Assembly: GCA_965250115.1 (NCBI GenBank)
Contig: CBDFNJ010000001.1
Location: 1,922,001 to 1,986,000 of the forward strand
Direction of reading: 5' to 3'
DNA from: CBDFHB01 sp965250115
Lineage (GTDB): Bacteria > Acidobacteriota > Vicinamibacteria > Marinacidobacterales > SMYC01
DNA length: 64,000 bases
Under the pieces are notes generated by a model. It saw only the letters and a program-made list of their open reading frames with translations, made no database searches and had not been told where the DNA came from. This document shows positions 45,448 through 52,916 of this stretch, piece by piece. Numbering within the stretch: the stretch's first letter is position 1; every line of letters starts with the position of its first letter. The position numbers and the translations under genes are program-made.

Positions 45448-46365
45448 TCAATACGAAAGCTTGCGGTAGACCTTACCCATCGTTTGGCCGATAGGATGGA
45501 GTGTCGGCTCAAGCGCGGAGCCGCGCCGCCACACCAGTGCGATGGTCCGCTTGGGAGGATCGCCGGCGAAGCGACGGATGCGGAGCGTCCCTCGGCGGTT
45601 CTCTACATCAATCGCGAGGGATGGGAGAAGGGTTCCGCCAGCGCCGCTCGCCGCCATTTGCGCAAGGGTGGACAGGCTGGTGGCGCGCACCGCCATCTCG
45701 TCCGCACCGGCCTTCGAGCAAAACGAGAGCGCTTGATCGCGGAAGCAGTGACCGTCGTCCAGAAGCAGGAGCGCGTGGCCGTCGAGGTCGTGTCCGCGGA
45801 TGCGTCGATTACCGCGAGCGAGTGGGTGGTCCGGTGGCGCCGCGAACACGAACGGATCGTCGCCGAGCACGACGCGCTCCACGGAACCGATATCCGCTTC
45901 CAGCGCCAAGATCGCGCCTTCAATCTTGCCGTCCCGCAGTCGCGCCATCAACGTCTCGGTCTTGTCCTCGATCCACAGCAGAGTGAGCTTCGGGTACGCG
46001 GCACGGAGGCGAGGCACCAGATCCGGCAACAGGTACGGACCGATGGTGGGGATGACGCCGAGCCGAAGTGTGCCCAAGAACGGGTCGGCCAGCCGCGTAG
46101 CGCTGTCAACGAGCTCCTCCATCGATCTCAGGAGCGTGCGCGCGCGCGCGACGATATCGGTGCCGGCGGGAGTCACGAGCACGTGGCGTCGGTCGCGCTC
46201 GAAGACGCGGACCCCGAGGGCGCCCTCCACCTGTGCGATCTGCACCGAGAGCGAAGGCTGAGAAACGTGGCACTCGGTCGCAGCTCTCCGAAAACTCCTT
46301 CGCTCCGCCACCGCGACGATGTATTGGAGCTGGCGCACGGTGACAGGATGAGGGCTTAGTATCAT
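45448..46365 (-). CDS. oxyR: Peroxide-sensing LysR-type regulator OxyR
   Basis: A 305-residue LysR-family regulator. The N-terminal helix-turn-helix (RQLQYIVAVAERRSFRRAA, CHVSQPSLSVQIAQVEGALG) is followed by the effector domain with the OxyR redox pair in LDDGHCFRDQALSFCSKAGADE (about residues 205 and 214), which forms a disulfide with peroxide. It is divergent from dps, with an OxyR-type operator in between. The ATG at 46365 is adopted, but a downstream GTG before RQLQY is possible, because the operator begins right at the ATG. Confidence 0.93.
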   Translation of the reverse strand: MILSPHPVTVRQLQYIVAVAERRSFRRAATECHVSQPSLSVQIAQVEGALGVRVFERDRRHVLVTPAGTDIVARARTLLRSMEELVDSATRLADPFLGTLRLGVIPTIGPYLLPDLVPRLRAAYPKLTLLWIEDKTETLMARLRDGKIEGAILALEADIGSVERVVLGDDPFVFAAPPDHPLARGNRRIRGHDLDGHALLLLDDGHCFRDQALSFCSKAGADEMAVRATSLSTLAQMAASGAGGTLLPSLAIDVENRRGTLRIRRFAGDPPKRTIALVWRRGSALEPTLHPIGQTMGKVYRKLSY

Positions 46366-46366
46366 G

Positions 46367-46403
46367 ATAGATATACACTATCATAATAATCTAAACAATA
46401 TCT
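46367..46403. promoter_or_regulatory. OxyR-type operator between oxyR and dps
   Basis: Four tetranucleotides are spaced by exactly 7 bp: ATAG (46367), CTAT (46378), ATCT (46389) and ATCT (46400). The OxyR consensus is ATAG-N7-CTAT-N7-ATAG-N7-CTAT, so the first half is perfect and the second degenerate. Position between oxyR and dps fits autoregulation plus peroxide induction of dps. Confidence 0.75.
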
Positions 46404-46467
46404 TGGACGAATCAGCGGATTACTGGCATCCTTGGGTCAGGAAAACGACGAAAGGAGACACCAAGAG

Positions 46468-46947
46468 ATGATGTACCCAAGCCCGAGCATGCTATCCGAA
46501 CAAGTACGCCGCCGTGTCATCGAGAGCCTGAACGCACGGCTCGCGGACGGACTCGATCTGCACAGCCACATCAAAGTCGCGCACTGGAACATCCGGGGAC
46601 CTCAGTTCCCGTCGCTCCATCCCCTGTTCGAGACGTTCGCGGTCAGCCTCGCCAACCACAACGATGCCGTTGCCGAGCGCGCGGTCACTCTCGGCGGCCA
46701 AGCGTACGGAACCGCCCGGCACGTCGCCGGAGCGTCGGCACTGACCGAATACCCTCGAGACACGACCCGCGATATGGAGCACGTGGAGTTGCTGGCGGAT
46801 CGGATCGAAGCCTACTTGATCGGTCTACGCGAATCGCGCGAAATTGCCAACGACACAGGCGATACCGATACCGCCGATTTGTTGACCGCCATCATCACCG
46901 AGTTCGAGAAGCACGACTGGTTCTTGCGGGCCTCGTTGGACGGCTAG
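46468..46947 (+). CDS. dps: Dps-family ferritin-like DNA protection protein
   Basis: A 159-residue mini-ferritin that stores iron and uses peroxide as oxidant, protecting DNA. The ferroxidase motif is spread over HIKVAHWNIRGPQFPSLHPLFETF (His, His, then a Glu-containing helix) with LANHNDAVAERAVTLGG following. A long helix LLADRIEAYLIGLRESREIA and the C-terminal LTAIITEFEKHDWFLRASL complete the fold. AAGGAG upstream supports ATG 46468. It is divergent from oxyR and probably under its control. Confidence 0.94.
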   Translation: MMYPSPSMLSEQVRRRVIESLNARLADGLDLHSHIKVAHWNIRGPQFPSLHPLFETFAVSLANHNDAVAERAVTLGGQAYGTARHVAGASALTEYPRDTTRDMEHVELLADRIEAYLIGLRESREIANDTGDTDTADLLTAIITEFEKHDWFLRASLDG

Positions 46948-47116
46948 CTAGATCGTCCCCGTCGTGTCCGAAAATGCGAACGGAGCCGAAAGCTCGAATC
47001 CTAGAGGCGTTGTCAAATTCGCGGAGACCAGCCGACGCGGCACTGGCTCTGCGATAGGCGACCCCGAGCAGAGCTCTCCTTCAGATCATTCGTTCCGTTC
47101 AGCGGGCGCGCGCGAA

Positions 47117-47335
47117 CCCGTCGTGTCCAATAATACAAACGAACTCAATACCTACTCGCCGGGACGTTTCAGGTTAGAGGTGTCTACGCTTGATTGGCCA
47201 ATGAGAGCTAGAATCCTGGGCCATGAGCACGCCGGTCCAGCTTTGACCTTGTTGGTCGTCGCCATCGCTGGTTGGATCCAGCGTGACCAACAACAGGCCG
47301 CTATCGTTTGTGTTTTTGGACACGGACGAGCGTCG
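47117..47335 (+). mobile_element. Miniature IS derivative, about 219 bp
   Basis: Ends GTCGTGTCCAATAATACAAA at the left and, inward from the right, CCGTGTCCAAAAACACAAAC. The interior starts a transposase N-terminus (LTLLVVAIAGWIQRDQQQAA) and then jumps to the right end, a simple internal deletion. Related to 45306..45434. A further degenerate end, GTCGTGTCCGAAAATGCGAA, lies near 46964; bases 46948..47116 hold no gene. Confidence 0.65.
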
Positions 47336-47341
47336 CGCTTA

Positions 47342-47741
47342 TTATGACCAGGTGCCGATCGCCCGCTCCACGTCGCGCCCCGACGGTCTCTGGAACACTC
47401 GCAGGTCGAACTCCGGCACCACCGCCAGCAGGTGGTCGAAGATGTCTGCCTGGATCGCCTCGTAGGGCTCCAAACCTGATCGCGGCTGAAGACGTAGACC
47501 TCGATCGGGAGCCCGTGCTCGGTTGGCGCCAGCTGCCGGACTAGGAACGTCATGTCCTGGTGCACCATCGGGTGGTGGCGGAGGTACGCCACGACATAGG
47601 CGCGAAACGTCCCGACGTTCGTCAAATGGCGGCCGTCGGCCAAGCTCGCCGGTTCGACCCCGCGCGCCGCGTTCCAGTTTGCAATCTCCTCTCGCTTGTC
47701 CTTCAGATAGTCGGCGATGTACTGAATTTTCGAGAAGCGCG
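47342..47741 (-). pseudogene. MscS-type (YbdG-like) mechanosensitive channel, C-terminal fragment
   Basis: The frame carries YIADYLKDKREEIANWNAAR, then LTNVGTFRAYVVAYLRHHP and QLAPTEHGLPIEVYVFSRDQ. It then shifts near 47480 to EPYEAIQADIFDHLLAVVPE and FDLRVFQRPSGRDVE. These are the C-terminal cytoplasmic parts of YbdG/MscM-like channels. The 5' part, with membrane helices and pore, is cut off by the IS5 copy at 47742. It is broken both by truncation and by frameshift. Confidence 0.8.
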
Positions 47742-48830
47742 CTGCCTTGGTGCACAACTCCGATAGAGGCCGATAGCTCGCTTGGCCCCGACTCCCATCA
47801 TCCGATCATCTCGCTATCAGGCATCCCGAGCGCCGTCATGGTGTTGAGAATCTTGCACCCGATCCTTGCCTCGACTCTCTGTGCCGCCAACCCTCTCGCT
47901 CGCATCGCTGAGCCCACGATAGCCTTGTAGCGATGGAACGTTGTCTCGACTTTGCTCCGGTTGCTGTAGCCCGATTCTGTGTGCCACTTTCGTTTGCCGA
48001 GCCGAGCTTGTGCTGCAATGTTGCGATTGCGCTGTCGGCTGCTCGCCGGCCCCGATGCGAGCTGGGCGCCCTTGCGCGGCGGTATCAGCACCCTCGGCGA
48101 GCGATGAGCGCTGTGATTCTCGATCGCCTCATAGACGCCGCTGGCGTCGTATGCGGTGTCAGCTCTGGCCGATGAGATGGGACTGTCGATCTGTCCGACA
48201 AGCGATGCAACCCGCGATGAATCGCGGGCTCTTTTGCTCGTCAGCTCGCCGGCGACGACTTCGCCAGTCTGCTCGTCGACACACAGATGGAGCTTGCGAT
48301 AGTCCCTGCTCTTTGGTGCTCTGCGCAGCTGGCCGGCGTGGACAGCGAGACCGCTGCTGTCGATCAAGATGTGCAACGGCGTCTTCTGCTTGTCTTGGTA
48401 GAAGGGGACCTTACCCAGCTTCGCCTTGCGCCTCGAAATCGTGGTGTGATCGGGCACATCATTGTCTAGCTTCATCAGAGCGAACAACGACCGCAGCAAT
48501 CCCTCGCTCTGCCTAGATGACAGATGAAACACCATGCCCAGGGTGACAGCCGTCTCGATGGCGTGGTTCGAGTACTTGCGTTGACGGCCCGGTTTCCTCC
48601 TCCTCGGCCGGGGCGCGTCCCAGTTCACAAGCTTGCCGGCGGTGAGCGAGATCCAGACGGTCAGGCTCCCACGGTTGCGTAGACCCGCCTCATATTCACG
48701 CCAATTCCTCACGCGATAGGCCTTCTTCACATACTTCCGCTGAGTGCGTTTGAAAATGCTCATGGGGAACCTCGAATCCGTGAGTACAGGACAATTGTGG
48801 ACCGAGATCGCGAGTTGTGCACCAAGGCAG
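47742..48830 (-). mobile_element. IS5-family insertion sequence, copy 2, 1089 bp
   Basis: Identical length and end repeats (CTGCCTTGGTGCACAACTC) to copy 1 at 31210..32298. The flanks are an MscS-type gene fragment on the left and an acetamidase fragment on the right, which do not belong together. No target duplication is present. Recombination or deletion between IS copies is the simplest explanation. Confidence 0.92.
47798..48763 (-). CDS. IS5-family transposase, copy 2
   Basis: 321 residues from the ATG at 48763 (SIFKRTQRKYVKKAYRV). Same catalytic residues as copy 1 (LIDSSGLAVH, ADTAYDASGVYE, SKVETTFHRYK). The frame is open further upstream to 48904, but that part lies in the IS end and flanking gene, so the ATG at 48763 shared with copy 1 is used. 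The one noticed difference is VGQID for VAQID. Confidence 0.93.
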   Translation of the reverse strand: MSIFKRTQRKYVKKAYRVRNWREYEAGLRNRGSLTVWISLTAGKLVNWDAPRPRRRKPGRQRKYSNHAIETAVTLGMVFHLSSRQSEGLLRSLFALMKLDNDVPDHTTISRRKAKLGKVPFYQDKQKTPLHILIDSSGLAVHAGQLRRAPKSRDYRKLHLCVDEQTGEVVAGELTSKRARDSSRVASLVGQIDSPISSARADTAYDASGVYEAIENHSAHRSPRVLIPPRKGAQLASGPASSRQRNRNIAAQARLGKRKWHTESGYSNRSKVETTFHRYKAIVGSAMRARGLAAQRVEARIGCKILNTMTALGMPDSEMIG

Positions 48831-48956
48831 CTCACGCCGGCCAAAGCACTCTCGCTCGCCAGCATCGCCGTTGATTTCCGCGTCAGCGAGGTCGTGGACC
48901 TCACTCAGGTCGTCACGGGGTTCATCCCGAAGAGCATCTTCCTGCAGTCGCCCTGA
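48831..48956 (+). pseudogene. Acetamidase/formamidase-like, C-terminal fragment
   Basis: 41 codons after the IS5 end: LTPAKALSLASIAVDFRVSE, then VVDLTQVVTGFIPKSIFLQ. The SLAVDxRVxQVVD...PK.IF ending is that of acetamidase/formamidase proteins. The catalytic part is missing. It converges with the amidohydrolase gene, only 6 bp away. Confidence 0.6.
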
Positions 48957-48962
48957 CCGTTC

Positions 48963-50261
48963 TTAATCGTTTCGGACGACGACTCCGTTCTTCATCACGA
49001 ACGACACCTGCTTGAGAGTCAGGATGTCGTCGAGCGGATTTTCCGGCGTGGCGATGAGGTCCGCCGCCATGCCCGGCTGGATGCCTCCACGCTGGTCATC
49101 GATGTCGAGGAGCCGCGCCCCGTTCACCGTCATCGCCCGTAAGATGTCCTCGGCCGGAAGCCCGGCTTTGGCCCAGGTGTCGAGAGGTGCGATCGAGAGT
49201 TCACCGCGGGTGACGCCCGGACGCTCCATCAAGATATCGGAGCCATAAGCGATCTCGACGCCGATTCGGTGCGCTCGTCGCAATCGATCGAGAGCCACTT
49301 CGTAGATCCCGCCTCGAAACGCTTGAGCGGTCGTGTCGGCGAGCTCGCAGCCTACCAGAACTACTCCTTTTTGCTTGGCGAGCTCGAGCAGCTCGTCGTT
49401 CATTTCGTAGCCGTGCTCGATGCTGGCGACGCCCCCCTCGATCGCGTTGAGCGCTCCGTTTGCGGTCACGGCATGGGCCGCCACCTTGAGTCCCGCTAGT
49501 CGCGCCTGCTCCACGATGAACTCGACGTCCTCCACCGAGTAGATGTAGCGGTAGTCATCCATGACGATCTTGATCCACGACGCTCCGTGGTGGATGTTCA
49601 TACGGATGGCTTTCAATAGCTCATCGCGGGTGTCGGCGTAGAAATAATCCTGAAGCCCTATGTCGGCTTGCTCGGGGACGAGACGGAACTGCCCTCCGTA
49701 AGCTGAGATGATCTTGCCGGAGATGAACGTCGTCGGACCGAGGACTTTGCCGACTTGCCCAGGACCCGGTATGGCGAATTCGGCTACTTGGCCCATGTTG
49801 GCAATCGCGGGCGCGTTCAAGAAGCGCACGAGCGCAGTGTCCGCAAAATTTCCGGCGTTTCCCAGATCGCGCACGGTCGTGAATCCGGTCTCGAGCATGG
49901 ACTGGGCATTGAGAAGACCCTGGATGGCTCGCTCGGCAGTGGACACGTCCGAGTTGTATGACTTGAGGTTCGATATCGGGAATGTGTACGAGGTGGCTAG
50001 ATGCGTGTGGGAATCGATGAGACCGGGAAGCACCGTCGAGGAAGACAGGTCGATCTCGACTGCACCCTCAGGGATCGCCGGGTTCGCACTCACCGAGAGG
50101 ATTTTCCCATCCTCGATGACCACGGTCTGTCCCGATTGGGTAGTACCGGACTCTGGATCGACGAGCTTGCCCGCCCTGATGACGGTCACTTGGGCTTGTG
50201 CAGCGGCAAGCGTTAGCACGAGGCTGACAACGGCCGAGATCGAAAGAGTTCTGAGAGTCAT
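48963..50261 (-). CDS. Secreted amidohydrolase (imidazolonepropionase-like)
   Basis: A 432-residue metal-dependent hydrolase. A signal peptide (LSISAVVSLVLTLAAAQAQ) precedes the small beta-sandwich (VIRAGKLVDPESGTTQSGQ) and the TIM barrel. Metal ligands are suggested by VLPGLIDSHTHLATS (HxH), the KIVMDDYRYIY segment, AAHAVTANGALNAIEGG, SIEHGYEMND and the Asp in AYGSDILMERPG. The C-terminus has GIQPGMAADLIATPENPLDD. Related enzymes cleave N-acyl amino acids, dipeptides or cyclic amides; the substrate is unknown. Complete. Confidence 0.92.
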   Translation of the reverse strand: MTLRTLSISAVVSLVLTLAAAQAQVTVIRAGKLVDPESGTTQSGQTVVIEDGKILSVSANPAIPEGAVEIDLSSSTVLPGLIDSHTHLATSYTFPISNLKSYNSDVSTAERAIQGLLNAQSMLETGFTTVRDLGNAGNFADTALVRFLNAPAIANMGQVAEFAIPGPGQVGKVLGPTTFISGKIISAYGGQFRLVPEQADIGLQDYFYADTRDELLKAIRMNIHHGASWIKIVMDDYRYIYSVEDVEFIVEQARLAGLKVAAHAVTANGALNAIEGGVASIEHGYEMNDELLELAKQKGVVLVGCELADTTAQAFRGGIYEVALDRLRRAHRIGVEIAYGSDILMERPGVTRGELSIAPLDTWAKAGLPAEDILRAMTVNGARLLDIDDQRGGIQPGMAADLIATPENPLDDILTLKQVSFVMKNGVVVRND

Positions 50262-50423
50262 GATCGATTCCTTTCGGACCTCACTGGAGAAGATGCTGTT
50301 TCTATCCAGCTCTCCTCCAGGAAGTAATAATGGGTTAACACAGTGATGGCCGCGTCACCAGGCGCGCTGCGGTGAGCTCGCCGGGCGGTGGCGGCAAGCG
50401 GTAGTGATCGGCCGAGCACTGGA

Positions 50424-51469
50424 TCAGCGTGGTTTCACACCAACCTGCTGAGCGCTTCCTGGCAAGGAGCGCAGCCAGGTGGGCCTTCGGGGTACTAGGC
50501 CGGCGTCTCGTTGCCAAGTGGCGATCTCCTCGACCGCCCACGTCCCGGCCTCGCTCGTGGCAGCGAAGTACAGATCGAGGAGGGCACCGATTTGCCAGGC
50601 CTTTTGCGGGGTACTAGGTCGGATCATTTCTTGAACCACGAAAACCCCGCCGGGACGGAGAGCTCGAGCGACGCGGCGCGCCAGATCGCGGTTCGTCGGT
50701 TCATCGAAGTGATGCAACAGTTGGGCGACGAAGACCACGTCCCAGGCTTCGCTGCCCAGGTCTTCCGTCACCGCGTTGCCGGCGCGATGAATCACCCGGT
50801 CACCCATCCCTTCTCCATCTAGGATTCCTTTAGCATGCGCCACCGCCTCCGGGAGATCGACAATGATCGCACGAAGAGCCGCGTGTCGGCGACAGAGTGC
50901 CACGGAGTAGTAGCCGTGTGAGCCACCGATGTCGAGCATGTCCCGCGCGCCATGGGGCACGGGGGTCCGCCGTGCGACTTCAGGAGCCGAGACTCCCGCC
51001 ACAGACCGCATACCACGTTGGTACAACTCCCAATCCTTCTCCGAAAGCGACTGATGGACATTGAGCGGCTTTCCCGTCCTCAGGAATTCCCCATAGTATG
51101 CGACGAAGTCCCATTCAAGGAACTGCATGAGTAGCTTGTCACGGACCGACTGCGGGCTCGACCGAACGAGCCATTTCCGAGCAACCGTCGTCAAAGTGTA
51201 CGTTTCGCCGTTGCTCCGAAGGTACCTCGCGCCCACGAGAGCATTCAATAACTTCTTCGTCGCCGCCGGATGCGTCTCGCACCGCTTCGAGACTTCCTCT
51301 GCGGTGAGAGCCTCCAAGGCGAGCGCTTCGAAGACGTCCGCATCGACGCCCAGCATGATGGTGCGCGCCAATGTGTACGCCACTTGGGTGTCCAGAAGGG
51401 GAGCCGTAACAGACCGAGCTTCATCAGGATCCTCTCGATGATGTTCTCAGGAATCGGACCCAGCCTCAT
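50424..51469 (-). pseudogene. SAM-dependent O-methyltransferase-like, one frameshift near the N-terminus
   Basis: The N-terminus (RLGPIPENIIERILMKLGL from ATG 51469) is in a different frame from the rest. The rest starts near 51400 (SVTAPLLDTQVAYTLARTIM) and includes a winged-helix dimerisation domain (LTAEEVSKRCETHPAATKKL). The SAM site MLDIGGSHGYYSVALCRR (around residue 175) follows, then VFVAQLLHHFDEPTNRDL and LRPGGVFVVQEMI. One base change would restore a protein of about 348 residues. Such enzymes methylate hydroxyls of small molecules; no pathway is nearby. The region 50262..50423 holds no gene. Confidence 0.8.
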
Positions 51470-51553
51470 GAAGCCGACTCCCTTGGAGAGATCTTCATGA
51501 TGCACGGAAGAGTAGCACGCGACGCGTAGCGAGCGCGCCGATTCAGCGCGCCA

Positions 51554-51827
51554 TTAGCGCCTGGCCCGAAACATAGTCGCGGGCTCCACCGCCTGTGGTA
51601 CGCGGTGCGACCTGATCGTCCGGAGGGACTCGAGAAAGCGTTCGAGAGCTTTCTTGATCTCGGCGATCTGCTCTTCACCTTCCACTACTTGATCGGTGAA
51701 TCCCAGGAAGGCCTTGACGGTCTCGTCGGAAAGCTCTCCCTTTTTCAACCTCGGCGCACGCCGTGTACAACAGCGTCGTCCCGGTAGTGCCGATAAACAA
51801 CTCTCTGCGACTGATCAATTGGGCCAT
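51554..51827 (-). pseudogene. Small Tat-signal protein, frameshifted
   Basis: ATG 51827 with GGAGGAC upstream starts AQLISRRELFIGTTGTTLLY, a twin-arginine signal (SRRELF), then ACAEVEKG. The reading frame then shifts near 51747 and continues ELSDETVKAFLGFTDQVVEG, then IAEIKKALERFLESLRTIRS to the stop at 51554. The intact protein would have about 90 residues with a long amphipathic helix. Function unknown. It follows the amidase remnant, with which it may once have formed an operon. Confidence 0.6.
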
Positions 51828-51842
51828 GTTAGTCCTCCGAAG

Positions 51843-52212
51843 GATCAACCTAAAGCTGGATATCGTTCGTGCCAAGGTCGTGGCCTGTTCATAGGCGCGC
51901 CAGTTGAAGAATCCCGCTTTCGTCGAACGCAGCACCGACAAACTGGATGGCCATCGGTAGCCCCCCCTCCGTAAATCCGCAGGGGACGGAAACCGCAGGA
52001 ACGCCGACCAAGTTCGAGAACAGACTGATCCTCGGATGCAGAGCGCTGTCGGGGTCCTCGGAGTCGGTGCGCCGGGTGCTGTAGATGACCCCGGAGGTTT
52101 CCGATGCATCGGCGTCCCATGCCGTCCCCATCCAGGCCGGCGTCACGAGCGCTGCGTAACGGTCGAACAACTCGCTTGCATACTGCATCATCTCCACCCG
52201 AATCCTCTGCGC
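51843..52212 (-). pseudogene. Amidase-family protein, C-terminal fragment
   Basis: The frame carries QRIRVEMMQYASELFDRYAA, then LVTPAWMGTA and ALHPRISLFSNLVGVPAVSV, then CGFTEGGLPMAIQFVG. This is the C-terminal end of the amidase signature family. It shifts frame just before YEQATTLAR near 51890. The catalytic Ser-cisSer-Lys part is missing, because the sequence upstream is the deiodinase-like gene. The junction at about 52212 is an abrupt fusion. Confidence 0.85.
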
Positions 52213-52795
52213 CCATCCCACCCTTATAAATGATACGGCCGTCGGTGCTGACGACGTAGAGCCGCTCCGGCCACGCCGCGTAGCACGCCATCGCTGTGTT
52301 GTCGATGTCGTCGAGCAGCGTTTCCGTCTCGACATCCATCTGGTCGACGAAGGCGCGTGCGAGCTCCCTGCGCTCTTCGGTGGTCGTGGGCTGAGTGTAG
52401 ACGATGCCACTCCCCTCGTTGGACTCCAGCTGCCACTCGTCGTCGGGATGGGCTTCTTTGATGTACACGATGACGAAGTTCGCGACGTCGCTATACTTCT
52501 TTTCCAGCTCTTCGATCTGCGCCAGCCTGGCGCGAAATGGTGGTCACGTGTAGCTACCGAACGCAAGCACGAGTGGTTTGTCGGCGTAGAGATCCGAGAT
52601 GCGACGCGTCTGCCCACCCTCGGTCGCAAGTAGCTCGACATTTGGGGCCAAATCTCCGACCTGGAGCAATCCCTCCGAACGGATGTCGTACTCGTTGATA
52701 CGGATCCAGGCGCGTTTCTGGGCTTCCATGAAGCCCCAACCGCCAAGAGCCGCGACGATCAGCACCGCCAAAATGGCTCCAATCCACTTCTTCAT
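52210..52795 (-). CDS. Deiodinase/thioredoxin-fold protein with in-frame UGA, candidate selenoprotein
   Basis: ATG 52795 (GAGGATACG upstream) begins a membrane anchor (KKWIGAILAVLIVAALGGWG), then a thioredoxin-fold domain: VGDLAPNVELLATEGG, DKPLVLAFGSYT, then TGA at 52544..52546, then PPFRARLAQIEELEKKYSD, NFVIVYIKEAHPDDEWQ and AWPERLYVVSTDGRIIYKGG. In the iodothyronine-deiodinase family the residue between T and PPF is the catalytic Sec or Cys, so the TGA falls on the active site and the frame stays open on both sides. Ten bases after TGA, GCGCCA-GGC-TGGCGC forms a perfect 6-bp stem-loop with G at the loop start, as bacterial SECIS elements require. The last ~20 residues are replaced by fused amidase sequence; the frame formally continues to 51845. 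Confidence 0.72.
52519..52533 (-). promoter_or_regulatory. Candidate bacterial SECIS stem-loop
   Basis: On the mRNA sense (minus) strand, GCGCCA and TGGCGC pair perfectly around a GGC loop, starting 10 nt after the UGA codon. Bacterial SECIS elements lie directly downstream of UGA, with a G among the first loop bases and the loop roughly 16-37 nt from the UGA. This hairpin meets those rules at the short end of the range. SelB binding is inferred. Confidence 0.55.
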
Positions 52796-52916
52796 CGTAT
52801 CCTCCTACCTGATGGCGAGCGGCCGGCCGAGCGATTTATTACTGGCAACGATCGGGGTTCGCTTTTCTCTGCGAGCCCTGCCTTCTCTGCGATGATTCTT
52901 TTCTATCCTTGCTTGT

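Noticed and set aside
51889..51891. TGA near the amidase fragment end considered as another selenocysteine codon
   Set aside because: The following residues in that frame do not match the amidase family; the family sequence resumes in another frame, so it is an ordinary frameshift.
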